6,795 nucleotides of DNA from an uncultured Roseiflexaceae bacterium (GCA_937974195.1 CALJIC010000285.1:1-6795); one strand, 5' to 3'; shown: positions 1 through 6,534, numbered from the stretch's first letter. Numbers and translations: made by a program. The notes: generated by a model from the letters alone, not told the origin.

Positions 1-18
1 GCCGTTCTCCGCGATAAC

Positions 19-36
19 TTGTTACATCTGTCACAA
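19..36. promoter_or_regulatory. 18-bp dyad, candidate operator
   Basis: The sequence TTGTTACATCTGTCACAA has the symmetric form TTGTnACA-nn-TGTnACAA, with 14 of 18 positions palindromic. It lies in AT-richer DNA than its surroundings and overlaps the start region of the predicted leftward promoter, where a bound repressor would block transcription. The core TGTTA-N6-TCACA differs by one base from the CRP-type pattern TGTGA-N6-TCACA. The same bases contain TACA-N2-TGTC, one base from the TACA-N2-TGTA core of BlaI/CopY-type operators. The symmetry is seen directly; the regulator is not identified. Confidence 0.4.
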
Positions 37-64
37 TTATACTCAGGGGCAGGCCGGCCGTCAT
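36..64 (-). promoter_or_regulatory. Candidate leftward sigma-70 promoter
   Basis: Read on the minus strand, positions 41-36 give a perfect TATAAT. Positions 64-59 give ATGACG, a 4-of-6 match to TTGACA, separated by 17 nt. Transcription would start near 28-30 and run off the left edge. The minus strand also shows GGAG at positions 10-7, six bases before the edge, which would suit a start codon at or just outside the window. This implies a divergent gene, possibly a regulator, that is not visible here. Confidence 0.35.
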
Positions 65-162
65 CATTCGAAAGGCGGAGGGCGCATGCGCTACAATGCT
101 CACCGCCACACCACCCCGCAGGGGAGCGGGTGGCGCGGCCGCCTCGCCTGCGGAGTACGGCG

Positions 163-1149
163 ATGCTACGTATCAGGACCTACGACGGCGAGCGAGATGC
201 CGGCACGCTGATTCGCCTCTGGCACGCGATCTTCACTGCCGAGTGGCCGCTGCCGGCGGCCCGGGCGGAGCGGCTGCTCAGCGCCGCCGAGCCGCCGGTG
301 CGCCGCGATGTCCTGCTCGCCGAGGAGGCCGGGGACCCCACCGGCCTCGCGATCGTCGACCACGACCTGCGGCCGGCCCACGGCGAGCGGGCCGGGAATC
401 TGGTGGCGCTCGCGGTCGTCCCCGGGGCGCGCCGCCGCGGCGTTGGCACCGCGCTTCACACAGCCGCCCTAGCCCGCCTGGCGGAGAGCGGCGCGCGCAA
501 CGTGCAGCTCGGCGGCGGCGCGCCCCGGCTGTGGCCCGGAGTGCCGAGCACAGCGCGCGACGCAGTCGCGTTCTTCGCGTCGCAGGGCTGGACGTTCGCC
601 GAGCAGAGCCACGACATGGTCCAGGACCTGCGCCGCTACGCCACACCTCCGGAGGTGTACGAGCGCGCCGCCGCGCAGGGAGTCGCCGCGGGCCTCGTCT
701 CGCCGGAGCGCCTGCCTGCGCTGCTGGACTTCGTCGAGCGCGAGTTTCCAGAGTGGGCCGGCGACTACCGATCGATCGTCGATCTCGGCGACCGCGACGA
801 TCTGCTGGAGGCGACGGATGCGAGCGGCCGCACGCTCGGCGCGCTCGTGATGTACACTCCTAGGTCGCACCCCGGCCGGAGCGACGTGGTCTGGACCGAG
901 CTGCTCGGGGCGGACTGCGGCGCCCTCGGCGACGTCGGTGTGGCGGAGGATGCGCGGCGGCGCGGGGTGGGCAGCCTGCTGGTCGCGCGGGGCAGCGAGA
1001 TCCTCAGGGAGCGCGGCGCCGGCAACTGCCTGATCGCCTGGACATGGGCGCTGGAGTTCTACGGCAAGCTCGGCTACCGGCTGTGGCGCAGCTACGAGAT
1101 GAGCTGGCGCGAGATCGCGCCCAGCCGACGCCCTGATCCGGATGGCTGA
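163..1149 (+). CDS. Tandem two-domain GNAT-family N-acetyltransferase
   Basis: Predicted cytoplasmic acetyltransferase of 328 residues with two GNAT domains in one chain. The first domain (about 1-155) has the acetyl-CoA pyrophosphate-binding motif RRRGVGTA at 90-97, after the strand NLVALAVVP. The second (about 175-318) repeats it as RRRGVGS at 265-271 after LGDVGV, followed by ALEFYGKLGYR (296-306), the typical motif-B end of the fold. Both Q/RxxGxG/A loops look intact, so neither domain is obviously degenerate. The ATG at 163 is preferred because GGAG (152-155) lies 7 nt upstream; the frame stays open further left only through non-coding DNA with a TTG start that would cover the dyad at 19-36. 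A weak -10-like TACAAT (92-97) lacks a good -35. The acceptor is unknown. The next operon has its own promoter, so any shared pathway is only suggested by adjacency. Confidence 0.86.
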   Translation: MLRIRTYDGERDAGTLIRLWHAIFTAEWPLPAARAERLLSAAEPPVRRDVLLAEEAGDPTGLAIVDHDLRPAHGERAGNLVALAVVPGARRRGVGTALHTAALARLAESGARNVQLGGGAPRLWPGVPSTARDAVAFFASQGWTFAEQSHDMVQDLRRYATPPEVYERAAAQGVAAGLVSPERLPALLDFVEREFPEWAGDYRSIVDLGDRDDLLEATDASGRTLGALVMYTPRSHPGRSDVVWTELLGADCGALGDVGVAEDARRRGVGSLLVARGSEILRERGAGNCLIAWTWALEFYGKLGYRLWRSYEMSWREIAPSRRPDPDG

Positions 1150-1169
1150 AGCGGTGTATCTAGCCGCTT
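1149..1169. promoter_or_regulatory. Inverted repeat overlapping the operon -35 box
   Basis: Arms AAGCGG (1149-1154) and CCGCTT (1164-1169) are perfect complements separated by 9 nt. The right arm shares its final TT with the TTGACA box of the operon promoter, and the left arm begins at the last base of the acetyltransferase stop codon. Position suggests an operator. It could instead be a weak terminator hairpin for the upstream gene, but no T-run follows. Confidence 0.3.
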
Positions 1170-1195
1170 GACAGCGCAGCGCACCCTTCTATAAT
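1168..1195 (+). promoter_or_regulatory. Sigma-70-type promoter of the transporter-kinase operon
   Basis: A perfect TTGACA (1168-1173) and a perfect TATAAT (1190-1195) are separated by 16 nt, one less than the usual optimum. Transcription should begin near 1202, giving a leader of about 120 nt before the binding-protein start. Two full-consensus hexamers in GC-rich DNA make this the strongest promoter in the window, which suits a highly expressed binding protein. A promoter this close to consensus usually needs repression if uptake is to be inducible. Confidence 0.8.
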
Positions 1196-1253
1196 TACCG
1201 AGCCCGCAGCGCCGGTGCAGCACTCGAAACGATGACGTCTCCCCTGCGCGCCT

Positions 1254-1267
1254 CGCCGTCGACGGCG
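1254..1267. promoter_or_regulatory. 14-bp perfect palindrome in the operon leader
   Basis: CGCCGTCGACGGCG reads the same on both strands and lies about 50 nt downstream of the predicted transcription start, where a roadblock operator could sit. At roughly 70% GC, about one such 14-bp palindrome is expected by chance in a window of this size, so position is the only argument for it. Confidence 0.2.
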
Positions 1268-1310
1268 GATCGCAGGCGTGCTGCCGCGCTACCCCTGGGT
1301 TCTTCGCGTG

Positions 1311-1319
1311 GAAGGAGAT
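1311..1319 (+). promoter_or_regulatory. Strong ribosome binding site that fixes the binding-protein start
   Basis: GAAGGAGAT ends 5 nt before the ATG at 1325; its AAGGAG core (1312-1317) is spaced 7 nt from that ATG. The alternative in-frame ATG at 1232 has no purine-rich site before it and would place a 31-residue Arg-rich stretch ahead of the signal peptide. The start at 1325 is therefore chosen. Confidence 0.85.
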
Positions 1320-1324
1320 CACAG

Positions 1325-3016
1325 ATGCCCCGGACGACACTTGTGTCACGCATGCTGGCCGCGCTGCTCGCGTTCGGCCTGCTGCTCGCCGCCTGTGGCC
1401 AGCCCGCAGGCACGCCCTCAGGAACGTCCACCGAACCGACCGCCGTCCCTGCTGAAGGCGCCGCCGAGCCGACCGCGGCCCCGGCGGAAAGCGCCCCTGC
1501 GCCGGCAGAGGTCACCCCGCAGGAGACGCTGGTCTTCGCCGGCGACTTCTCCGACATGATCTCGATGGACCCGGCCGTCGTCTACGAGTTCAGCGGCATC
1601 CAGGTCGTGGGCAGCATCTACCAGACGCTGGTGACGTTCGAGCCCGGCGACCCGACGGTCAAGCCGCTGCTGGCCAAGTCGTGGGAGGTGACCGAGAACG
1701 GCGAAGGCTGGACGATGACCTTCACGCTCGACGAGCGCGCCCGGTTCGCCAGCGGCAACCCGGTGACCGCCGAGGACGTGGTCTACTCCTGGGGGCGCGT
1801 CTTCGACCTCAACAAGTCGCCGGCGTTCCTGCTCAGCGAGGTGGCCGGGCTCACCAAGGAGAGCTTCCGGGCCGTCGACCCGCAGACCTTCCAGGTCGAC
1901 CTGCCGCCGACCATGAGCCCGCCGGTGTTCCTGTCGGTCATCAGCTTCACGATCGGCGCGGTGGTCGAGAAGGCGCTGGTCGAGCAGAACGCGGGCGATG
2001 ACTTCGGCTCGACCTGGCTGAACGACAACTCGGCCGGCAGCGGCCCGTACGTGCTGGAGCGCTGGGATCGCAACTCCCAGACCGTGCTGAGCCTCAACCC
2101 GAACTACTGGGGCGAGACGCCGCAGATCAAGCGCGTGATCATGCGCACCATCAGCGAGCTCGCCAACCTGCAGTCGGCGATCGAGACCGGCGAGGCCGAC
2201 ATCGTGGACGGGCTGGGCGCCGAGCAGGTCCAGGTGCTGCAGAACAACCCGGACACGCAGATCGTGCAGGCCAACTCGCTGCTGCTGGTCTACGCCGGCA
2301 TGAACGCCAAGATGGCGCCGTTCGATAAGGTCGAGGTCCGCCAGGCGATCCGCTACGCGGTCAACTACGACGAGGTCGAGGCGCTGCTGGGCGGCAACGG
2401 CAAGGTGGTGCAGGAGGTCATCCCCGCCGGGCTGTTCGGGCACACCGGCACCAAGCCGTTCACGCAGGACATCGAGCGCGCTAAGGAGCTGCTGGCGCAG
2501 GCCGGCGTCGCCGAGGGCACCGAGATCGAGTTCCTGGTGCCGGCCGGCTCGGCTCCGGGCGGGATCGAGTGGAGCACGCTGGCCGCCAAGCTGCAGAGCG
2601 ACATCGAGCAGACCGGCCTCAAGGTGAACATCCAGCAGGTCCAGCAGTCCGAGCTGCTCAACATCTACCGCGAGCAGAAGGGCCACCTGGTGCTGATCAA
2701 CTGGGGGCCGGACTTCCCCGACCCGGACGGCAACGTGACGCCGTTCACGAACTCGGTGCCGCGCACGATCGCGTGGCGCAACCAGTGGGATGCGCCGGAC
2801 ATCGCCGAGCTGGCGAAGCAGGCCGCCGCCGAGCAGGACCAGAGCCGGCGCGCCGAGCTGTACCGGGAGATCACCGAGCGGGTGCAGAACGAGGGGCCGT
2901 ACCTCTTCCTGTACCAGCCGCTCGACACCTACGGCGTCCGCGCGAACATCAGCGGCTTCGCCCCGGACCCGGTGAGCACGCCGAGCATCTGGTTCTGGCG
3001 CATCACCAAGAACTAG
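1325..3016 (+). CDS. ABC transporter substrate-binding lipoprotein, family 5 (peptide/opine/oligosaccharide class)
   Basis: Membrane-anchored extracytoplasmic receptor of 563 residues that captures the solute for the two permeases downstream. The N-terminus is a lipoprotein signal peptide: Arg at 3 and 9, a hydrophobic core (10-21), and lipobox LAAC with the lipidated Cys at 24. A Pro/Ala/Glu/Thr linker (about 26-66) acts as a tether. The family-5 fold follows. Recognisable blocks are AKSWEVTENGEGWTMTFTL (117-135) with FASGNPVTAEDVVYSW (141-156), SGPYVLERW (239-247), LNPNYWG (257-263), VRQAIRYAVNYDEV (338-351) and the late DFPDPDGN (463-470). Length is normal for the family including the linker. 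Family 5 covers di- and oligopeptides, nickel, opines, and some oligosaccharides and muropeptides; the sequence alone does not choose among these. The gene is first in the operon, with its own promoter and strong ribosome site, as expected for the component needed in excess. Confidence 0.95.
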   Translation: MPRTTLVSRMLAALLAFGLLLAACGQPAGTPSGTSTEPTAVPAEGAAEPTAAPAESAPAPAEVTPQETLVFAGDFSDMISMDPAVVYEFSGIQVVGSIYQTLVTFEPGDPTVKPLLAKSWEVTENGEGWTMTFTLDERARFASGNPVTAEDVVYSWGRVFDLNKSPAFLLSEVAGLTKESFRAVDPQTFQVDLPPTMSPPVFLSVISFTIGAVVEKALVEQNAGDDFGSTWLNDNSAGSGPYVLERWDRNSQTVLSLNPNYWGETPQIKRVIMRTISELANLQSAIETGEADIVDGLGAEQVQVLQNNPDTQIVQANSLLLVYAGMNAKMAPFDKVEVRQAIRYAVNYDEVEALLGGNGKVVQEVIPAGLFGHTGTKPFTQDIERAKELLAQAGVAEGTEIEFLVPAGSAPGGIEWSTLAAKLQSDIEQTGLKVNIQQVQQSELLNIYREQKGHLVLINWGPDFPDPDGNVTPFTNSVPRTIAWRNQWDAPDIAELAKQAAAEQDQSRRAELYREITERVQNEGPYLFLYQPLDTYGVRANISGFAPDPVSTPSIWFWRITKN

Positions 3017-3029
3017 CGGAGATCACGCG

Positions 3030-3059
3030 GGCGACAGGGCGGCCCACCGCCCTGTCGCC
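3030..3059 (+). promoter_or_regulatory. Perfect 13-bp hairpin between binding protein and permeases
   Basis: The arms GGCGACAGGGCGG (3030-3042) and CCGCCCTGTCGCC (3047-3059) pair without mismatch around the loop CCCA. It begins 13 nt after the binding-protein stop and ends 14 nt before the permease start. The bases after it (GCTGTTATAAG) lack a T-run, so it is a poor classical terminator. A 3'-protecting or partly terminating element that keeps binding-protein mRNA above permease mRNA is more likely, as known for other binding-protein operons. The structure is seen directly; the role is inferred. Confidence 0.65.
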
Positions 3060-3073
3060 GCTGTTATAAGCCT

Positions 3074-4081
3074 ATGGCGCGTTTCATTCTCCGGCGAGTG
3101 GCCGGCCTGCTGCTGGTGCTCGTCGGCGTCACTGTTATCACATTCATCATCACGCAGGTGGTGCCGGTCGACCCGGCGGTCGCGGCGCTGGGGCAGAACG
3201 CGCGCGAGGAGCAGATCGAGGCCTTCCGGCGCGAGCACGGCCTGGACCGCTCGCCGGTCGAGCAGTACTTCCGCTACATGGGGCGCCTGATCCGAGGCGA
3301 CCTGGGGATCTCGATCCGCACCCGCCGGCCGGTGGCCGACGACCTGCGTGACTTCCTGCCGGCGACGATCGAGCTCTCGCTCGCGGCGATGGCGGTCGCG
3401 GTGCTGCTCGGCATCTCGCTCGGCGTCGCCGCGGCGCTGAACCGCAACGGCCTGCTGGACGGCGTGGCGCGCATCTTCGCGCTGGTCGGCGGCTCGCTGC
3501 CGATCTTCTTCCTCGGCCTGCTCGGGCTGGCGCTGTTCTACACCCGGCTGCGCTGGCTGCCGGGGCCCGGCCGGCTCGACGCGGTGCTGAGCCCGCCGCC
3601 GCACGTCACCGGCATGTACACCGTCGACAGCCTGCTGGCCGGGGACTGGGCGCTGCTGCGCAACAGCCTGGCGCACCTGGTGCTGCCGGCGCTGACGCTG
3701 GGCTACTTCTCGACGGCCGTGATGCTGCGCATGACCCGCTCGGCCATGCTCGATGTGCTCGGGCAGGACTACATCCGCACCGCGCGCGCCAAGGGCCTGC
3801 GCGAGCAGATCGTCGTCCTGCGGCACGCGCTCAAGAACGCGATGATCCCGGTGCTGACGACGGTCGGCATCACCTTCGGCAGCCTGCTCTCCGGCGCGGT
3901 GCTCACCGAGACGATCTTCGCCTGGCCAGGGCTCGGCCGCTATGCCACCGCGTCGGCCGTCAGCCTGGACTTCCCGGCCGTTATGGGGGTGACGCTGGTC
4001 GCGGCGGTGGTCTACCCGCTGGCGAACACGCTGGTGGATATCGGCTACCGCGCGCTCGACCCGCGGGTCACGCTAGAGTGA
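3074..4081 (+). CDS. ABC transporter permease, DppB/OppB type
   Basis: Integral inner-membrane subunit of 335 residues that forms half of the translocation channel. The N-terminus MARFILRRVAGLLLVLVGVT leads into the first membrane segment (about 9-31), and the external loop contains GDLGISIRTRRPV (75-87), both typical of this type. Further likely segments lie at about 99-122, 134-156, 198-218, 256-278 and 300-324, six in total. The EAA loop that docks the ATPase is at about 232-262, with DYIRTARAKGL and HALKNAMIPV. The protein ends with LDPRV. Length matches the family. The start at 3074 follows the hairpin; the ribosome site is weak (ATAAG at 3066-3070), consistent with lower expression than the binding protein. 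The stop lies 9 nt before the next permease, so the two are probably translated together. Confidence 0.95.
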   Translation: MARFILRRVAGLLLVLVGVTVITFIITQVVPVDPAVAALGQNAREEQIEAFRREHGLDRSPVEQYFRYMGRLIRGDLGISIRTRRPVADDLRDFLPATIELSLAAMAVAVLLGISLGVAAALNRNGLLDGVARIFALVGGSLPIFFLGLLGLALFYTRLRWLPGPGRLDAVLSPPPHVTGMYTVDSLLAGDWALLRNSLAHLVLPALTLGYFSTAVMLRMTRSAMLDVLGQDYIRTARAKGLREQIVVLRHALKNAMIPVLTTVGITFGSLLSGAVLTETIFAWPGLGRYATASAVSLDFPAVMGVTLVAAVVYPLANTLVDIGYRALDPRVTLE

Positions 4082-4090
4082 GAGCACCGG

Positions 4091-4996
4091 ATGGCGCAGA
4101 CAATTGGAACAAACCAGGCGCAGCAGGCTGGCGCAGACACAGCGATCCCCCGCCCGGCGCAGACCTGGGGCGAGGCGCTCCGGCGAGCGCTCCGCCAGCC
4201 GACGGTGGCGGCCGGGGCGCTGCTGATCACCGTCTTCGTGCTCGCGGCGCTGTTCGCGCCGGTGCTCAGCCCGCGGGACCCGCTGCAGCAGAACGTGCTC
4301 GAGGGCCTGCGGCCGCCCTCGCCCGAGTACCCGCTCGGCACCGATAAGCTCGGGCGCGACATCCTGAGCCGCCTGCTGCACGGCGCGCGGATCTCGCTGC
4401 TGGTGGGGGTCACGGTGGTGACCTTCTCGTCGCTGATCGGCACGCTGGTCGGGCTGTTCGCGGGCTGGATCGGCGGCTGGGCCGACGAGATCACGATGCG
4501 CCTGACCGACATTTTCTTCGCCTTTCCGGCGCTGATCCTGGCGATGGCGGTCGCCGCGGCGCTCGGGCCGAGCCTGCAGAACGCCCTGATCGCGATCGTG
4601 GTCGTCACCTGGCCGGTGTACGCGCGCCTGGTGCGGGGCCAGGTGCTCTCGCTCAAGACGCGCGACTTCATCCTGGCGGCGCGCGCCACCGGGGTGCCGG
4701 AGCGGCGCATCGTGCTGCGCCACCTCCTGCCGAACAGCCTCGCGCCGCTGCTGGTGCAGGCCAGCTTCGACCTGGGCGGCGCGATCCTGTCGGTGGCCGG
4801 CCTCTCGTTCATCGGGTTCGGCGCGCAGCCCCCGATGCCCGAGTGGGGCGTGATGGTCAGCGAGGGGCGCAACTACGTGGCGACGCAGTGGTGGCTGGCG
4901 ACGTGCCCGGCAGTCGCGATCCTGCTGGTGGTGGCGGCCTTCAACCTGCTCGGCGACGGGCTGCGTGACCTGCTCGACCCGCGGCTGCGACAATGA
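4091..4996 (+). CDS. ABC transporter permease, DppC/OppC type
   Basis: Second channel subunit, 301 residues, partner of the permease just upstream. After a polar cytoplasmic N-terminus (1-38) comes the first membrane segment (about 39-60). Family signatures follow: PLGTDKLGRDILSRLLHGAR (81-100), the EAA loop (about 191-221, RDFILAARATGV and RHLLPNSLAP), FIGFGAQPPMPEWGVMV (240-256) and NLLGDGLRDLLDPRL (285-299). The later membrane segments lie near 102-127, 140-160, 163-185, 225-245 and 267-287. All expected regions are present and the length is normal. Only GAGAG-like purines precede the ATG, so translation probably depends on coupling to the upstream gene. The stop codon overlaps the kinase start. 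In many relatives an ATP-binding subunit follows here; none does in this operon. Confidence 0.95.
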   Translation: MAQTIGTNQAQQAGADTAIPRPAQTWGEALRRALRQPTVAAGALLITVFVLAALFAPVLSPRDPLQQNVLEGLRPPSPEYPLGTDKLGRDILSRLLHGARISLLVGVTVVTFSSLIGTLVGLFAGWIGGWADEITMRLTDIFFAFPALILAMAVAAALGPSLQNALIAIVVVTWPVYARLVRGQVLSLKTRDFILAARATGVPERRIVLRHLLPNSLAPLLVQASFDLGGAILSVAGLSFIGFGAQPPMPEWGVMVSEGRNYVATQWWLATCPAVAILLVVAAFNLLGDGLRDLLDPRLRQ

Positions 4997-6372
4997 CCCG
5001 CTTCCTCGGCATCGACCTCGGCACGTCGTTCGTGAAGGTCGCGGCGCTCGACCTCGACCGGCTGCGGCTCGAGCACATCCGCCGCGTGCCGTTCCCCGCG
5101 CCGCTCGACGGGCTGCCCCCGCTGCACTACGAGGTCGACCCCGAGGCAGTGGTGGCCGCCGTGCGCGCCGCGCTCGACGCGCTCCTGCCGCAGATCCCGG
5201 ACTGCGCGGGGATCGTTATGTCCACCCAGATGCACAGCGTGGTGCTGGTGGACGGCGCGGGCCGGGCGCTGACGAACGCGGTGACCTGGCTGGACCAGCG
5301 GGTGCGCGCGCCGCACCCGGACGGCGGAACGTTCTTCGAGGCGCTCGCCGGGCGGCTGGGCGAGACGGCGCGGCGGGAGCTGGGCAACGAGCTGCGCCCC
5401 GGCCTGCCGATCGGGACGCTGTTCTGGCTGGCGCAGCGCGGCGAGCTCCCGCCGGGCGCGACGCCGCTCACGATGGCCGACTACGTGCTCACGCGCATCG
5501 CCGGGGCGCCGCCGGGCATCGAGCTGACCAACGCGGCCGCCTCGGGCGCGCTCGACGTCGGGGCCGGCGAGTGGCACCGCGCCGCGCTCGCCGCGCTCGG
5601 GCTGGACGCGCTCGACTGGCCGGCCATCCGGCCGCTCGACGAGCCCGCGGGCGCCTACGCGGCGCACGGGCGGCCGATCCCCTGCTACCGGCCGGTGGGC
5701 GACGCCCAGTGCGCGCTGCTGGGCGCAGGGCTGGAGCCGGGCGAGCTGTCGATCAACATCGCCACCGGCTCGCAGGTGAGCCTGCTGCGCGACGAGCCGG
5801 CCACAGGCGACTACCAGCTGCGGCCGTTCTTCGACGGGCGCTTCCTGGCGACGCTCAGCGGGCTGCCGGCCGGGCGCGCCCTGAACCTGCTGGTCGGGCT
5901 GCTCACCGAGCTGGCGGCCGCCCACGGCGCGCCGATCGACAACCCGTGGCCGTACCTGCTGCGCGCGGCCGAGGCGGCGCCCGACAGCGACCTGCGGGTG
6001 AACCTGGCCTTCTTCGACGGCGCCGAGGGATGGCCCGGCGCGATCGAGCGCATCGACGAGAGCAACCTGACCGCCGGCGGCCTGTTCCGGGCGGCGTTCC
6101 GGCAGATGGCCGAGAACTACCACGCCGCCGCGCTCAGGCTGTCGCCCGAGCGCGCATGGGAGCGGCTGGTGCTCACCGGCGGGCTGGCGCGGCAGGCGGC
6201 GCCGCTGCGCGACCTGATCGCGGGGCGCTTCGGCGTGAGCTACCGCCTCGGGCCGGAGGAGGACGCACTGGCCGGGCTGCTGGCGCTCGCGCTCGTGTGC
6301 AGCGGCCGCGCCGCGTCCGCCATGGAGGCCAGCAGGCTCGTTCGCGCGGCTACGACATCCGCGTCACTCTGA
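4993..6372 (+). CDS. FGGY-family carbohydrate kinase, sedoheptulokinase-like
   Basis: Cytoplasmic ATP-dependent sugar kinase of 459 residues. The first actin-like domain opens with GIDLGTS (6-12) and carries QMH (79-81) and TWLDQR (98-103), the substrate-side motifs shared with xylulose, gluconate and sedoheptulose kinases. GDAQ (236-239) supplies the expected catalytic base Asp237. TGSQVS (258-263) and LTGGLAR (394-400) are the nucleotide-binding loops of the second domain. RPFFDG (277-282) and AGRALNLL (293-300) resemble my recollection of sedoheptulokinase-like members, but the substrate cannot be assigned. Length is slightly below the common 480-520. All catalytic motifs are present, so it should be active. 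Its ATG overlaps the upstream TGA as ATGA (4993-4996) and has no clear ribosome site, indicating translational coupling. The kinase is therefore made with the channel, and probably acts on a sugar released from the imported compound. Family call firm; sugar unknown. Confidence 0.9.
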   Translation: MTRFLGIDLGTSFVKVAALDLDRLRLEHIRRVPFPAPLDGLPPLHYEVDPEAVVAAVRAALDALLPQIPDCAGIVMSTQMHSVVLVDGAGRALTNAVTWLDQRVRAPHPDGGTFFEALAGRLGETARRELGNELRPGLPIGTLFWLAQRGELPPGATPLTMADYVLTRIAGAPPGIELTNAAASGALDVGAGEWHRAALAALGLDALDWPAIRPLDEPAGAYAAHGRPIPCYRPVGDAQCALLGAGLEPGELSINIATGSQVSLLRDEPATGDYQLRPFFDGRFLATLSGLPAGRALNLLVGLLTELAAAHGAPIDNPWPYLLRAAEAAPDSDLRVNLAFFDGAEGWPGAIERIDESNLTAGGLFRAAFRQMAENYHAAALRLSPERAWERLVLTGGLARQAAPLRDLIAGRFGVSYRLGPEEDALAGLLALALVCSGRAASAMEASRLVRAATTSASL

Positions 6373-6419
6373 ACGCAGGAGTTGCGCGGTGGCGAACCCT
6401 CGCACCCTGTGAAGGGGTT

Positions 6420-6440
6420 TGGGGAGGCGAAGTCTCCCCA
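6420..6440 (+). repeat. Hairpin, first after the kinase gene
   Basis: GGGGAG (6421-6426) pairs with CTCCCC (6434-6439) around the loop GCGAAGT. A flanking T-A pair (6420/6440) extends the stem to 7 bp. It is the first strong hairpin after the kinase stop and so a candidate end of the operon mRNA, but only scattered Ts follow, so the terminator role is doubtful. Confidence 0.5.
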
Positions 6441-6464
6441 GAATCTCGCTTTCCCCGCGGAGCG

Positions 6465-6498
6465 CTTACGCGGACGACCCGCAGGGCAACCGCGTAAG
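6465..6498. repeat. 9-bp inverted repeat
   Basis: CTTACGCGG (6465-6473) and CCGCGTAAG (6490-6498) are perfect complements separated by 16 nt. Part of the loop and the right arm belong to a motif that recurs, imperfectly, at 6564-6581. Confidence 0.6.
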
Positions 6499-6514
6499 TC
6501 CTATCATTCACGCA

Positions 6515-6534
6515 TGCAGGCGCTCCGCCCTGCA
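6515..6534. repeat. Short hairpin with one bulge
   Basis: TGCAGGCG (6515-6522) pairs with CGCC-TGCA (6526-6534), with C6530 bulged and CTC as the loop. It is one of the closely spaced hairpins of the right-end region. Confidence 0.45.

Noticed and set aside
92..97. TACAAT as a -10 box for the acetyltransferase gene
   Set aside because: It matches 5 of 6 bases, but no acceptable -35 lies 16-18 nt upstream. It is too weak to list as a promoter.
19..162. N-terminal extension of the acetyltransferase from a TTG at 19
   Set aside because: It would translate through the dyad and promoter-like DNA. The GNAT fold begins at the ATG at 163, which has GGAG 7 nt upstream.
1232..1324. Upstream in-frame ATG giving the binding protein 31 extra residues
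   Set aside because: No ribosome site precedes it, and it would bury the lipoprotein signal peptide behind an Arg-rich stretch. The ATG at 1325 has AAGGAG at 7-nt spacing and an immediate signal peptide.
1418..2686. Long open frame (422 codons) on the minus strand opposite the binding protein
   Set aside because: It lies wholly antisense to a gene with clear family motifs. Its translation is a Leu/Asp/Arg/His/Val-rich shadow typical of GC-rich third positions, with no recognisable domain.
4873..6123. 416-codon minus-strand frame opposite the kinase
   Set aside because: It is Arg/Gln/Val/Gly-rich with no domain, fully antisense to a recognised gene.
4965..6497. 510-codon plus-strand frame overlapping the kinase
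   Set aside because: The translation is almost entirely Arg/Ala/Gly/Pro, while the overlapping frame at 4993-6372 contains every FGGY kinase motif. It is a frame shadow.
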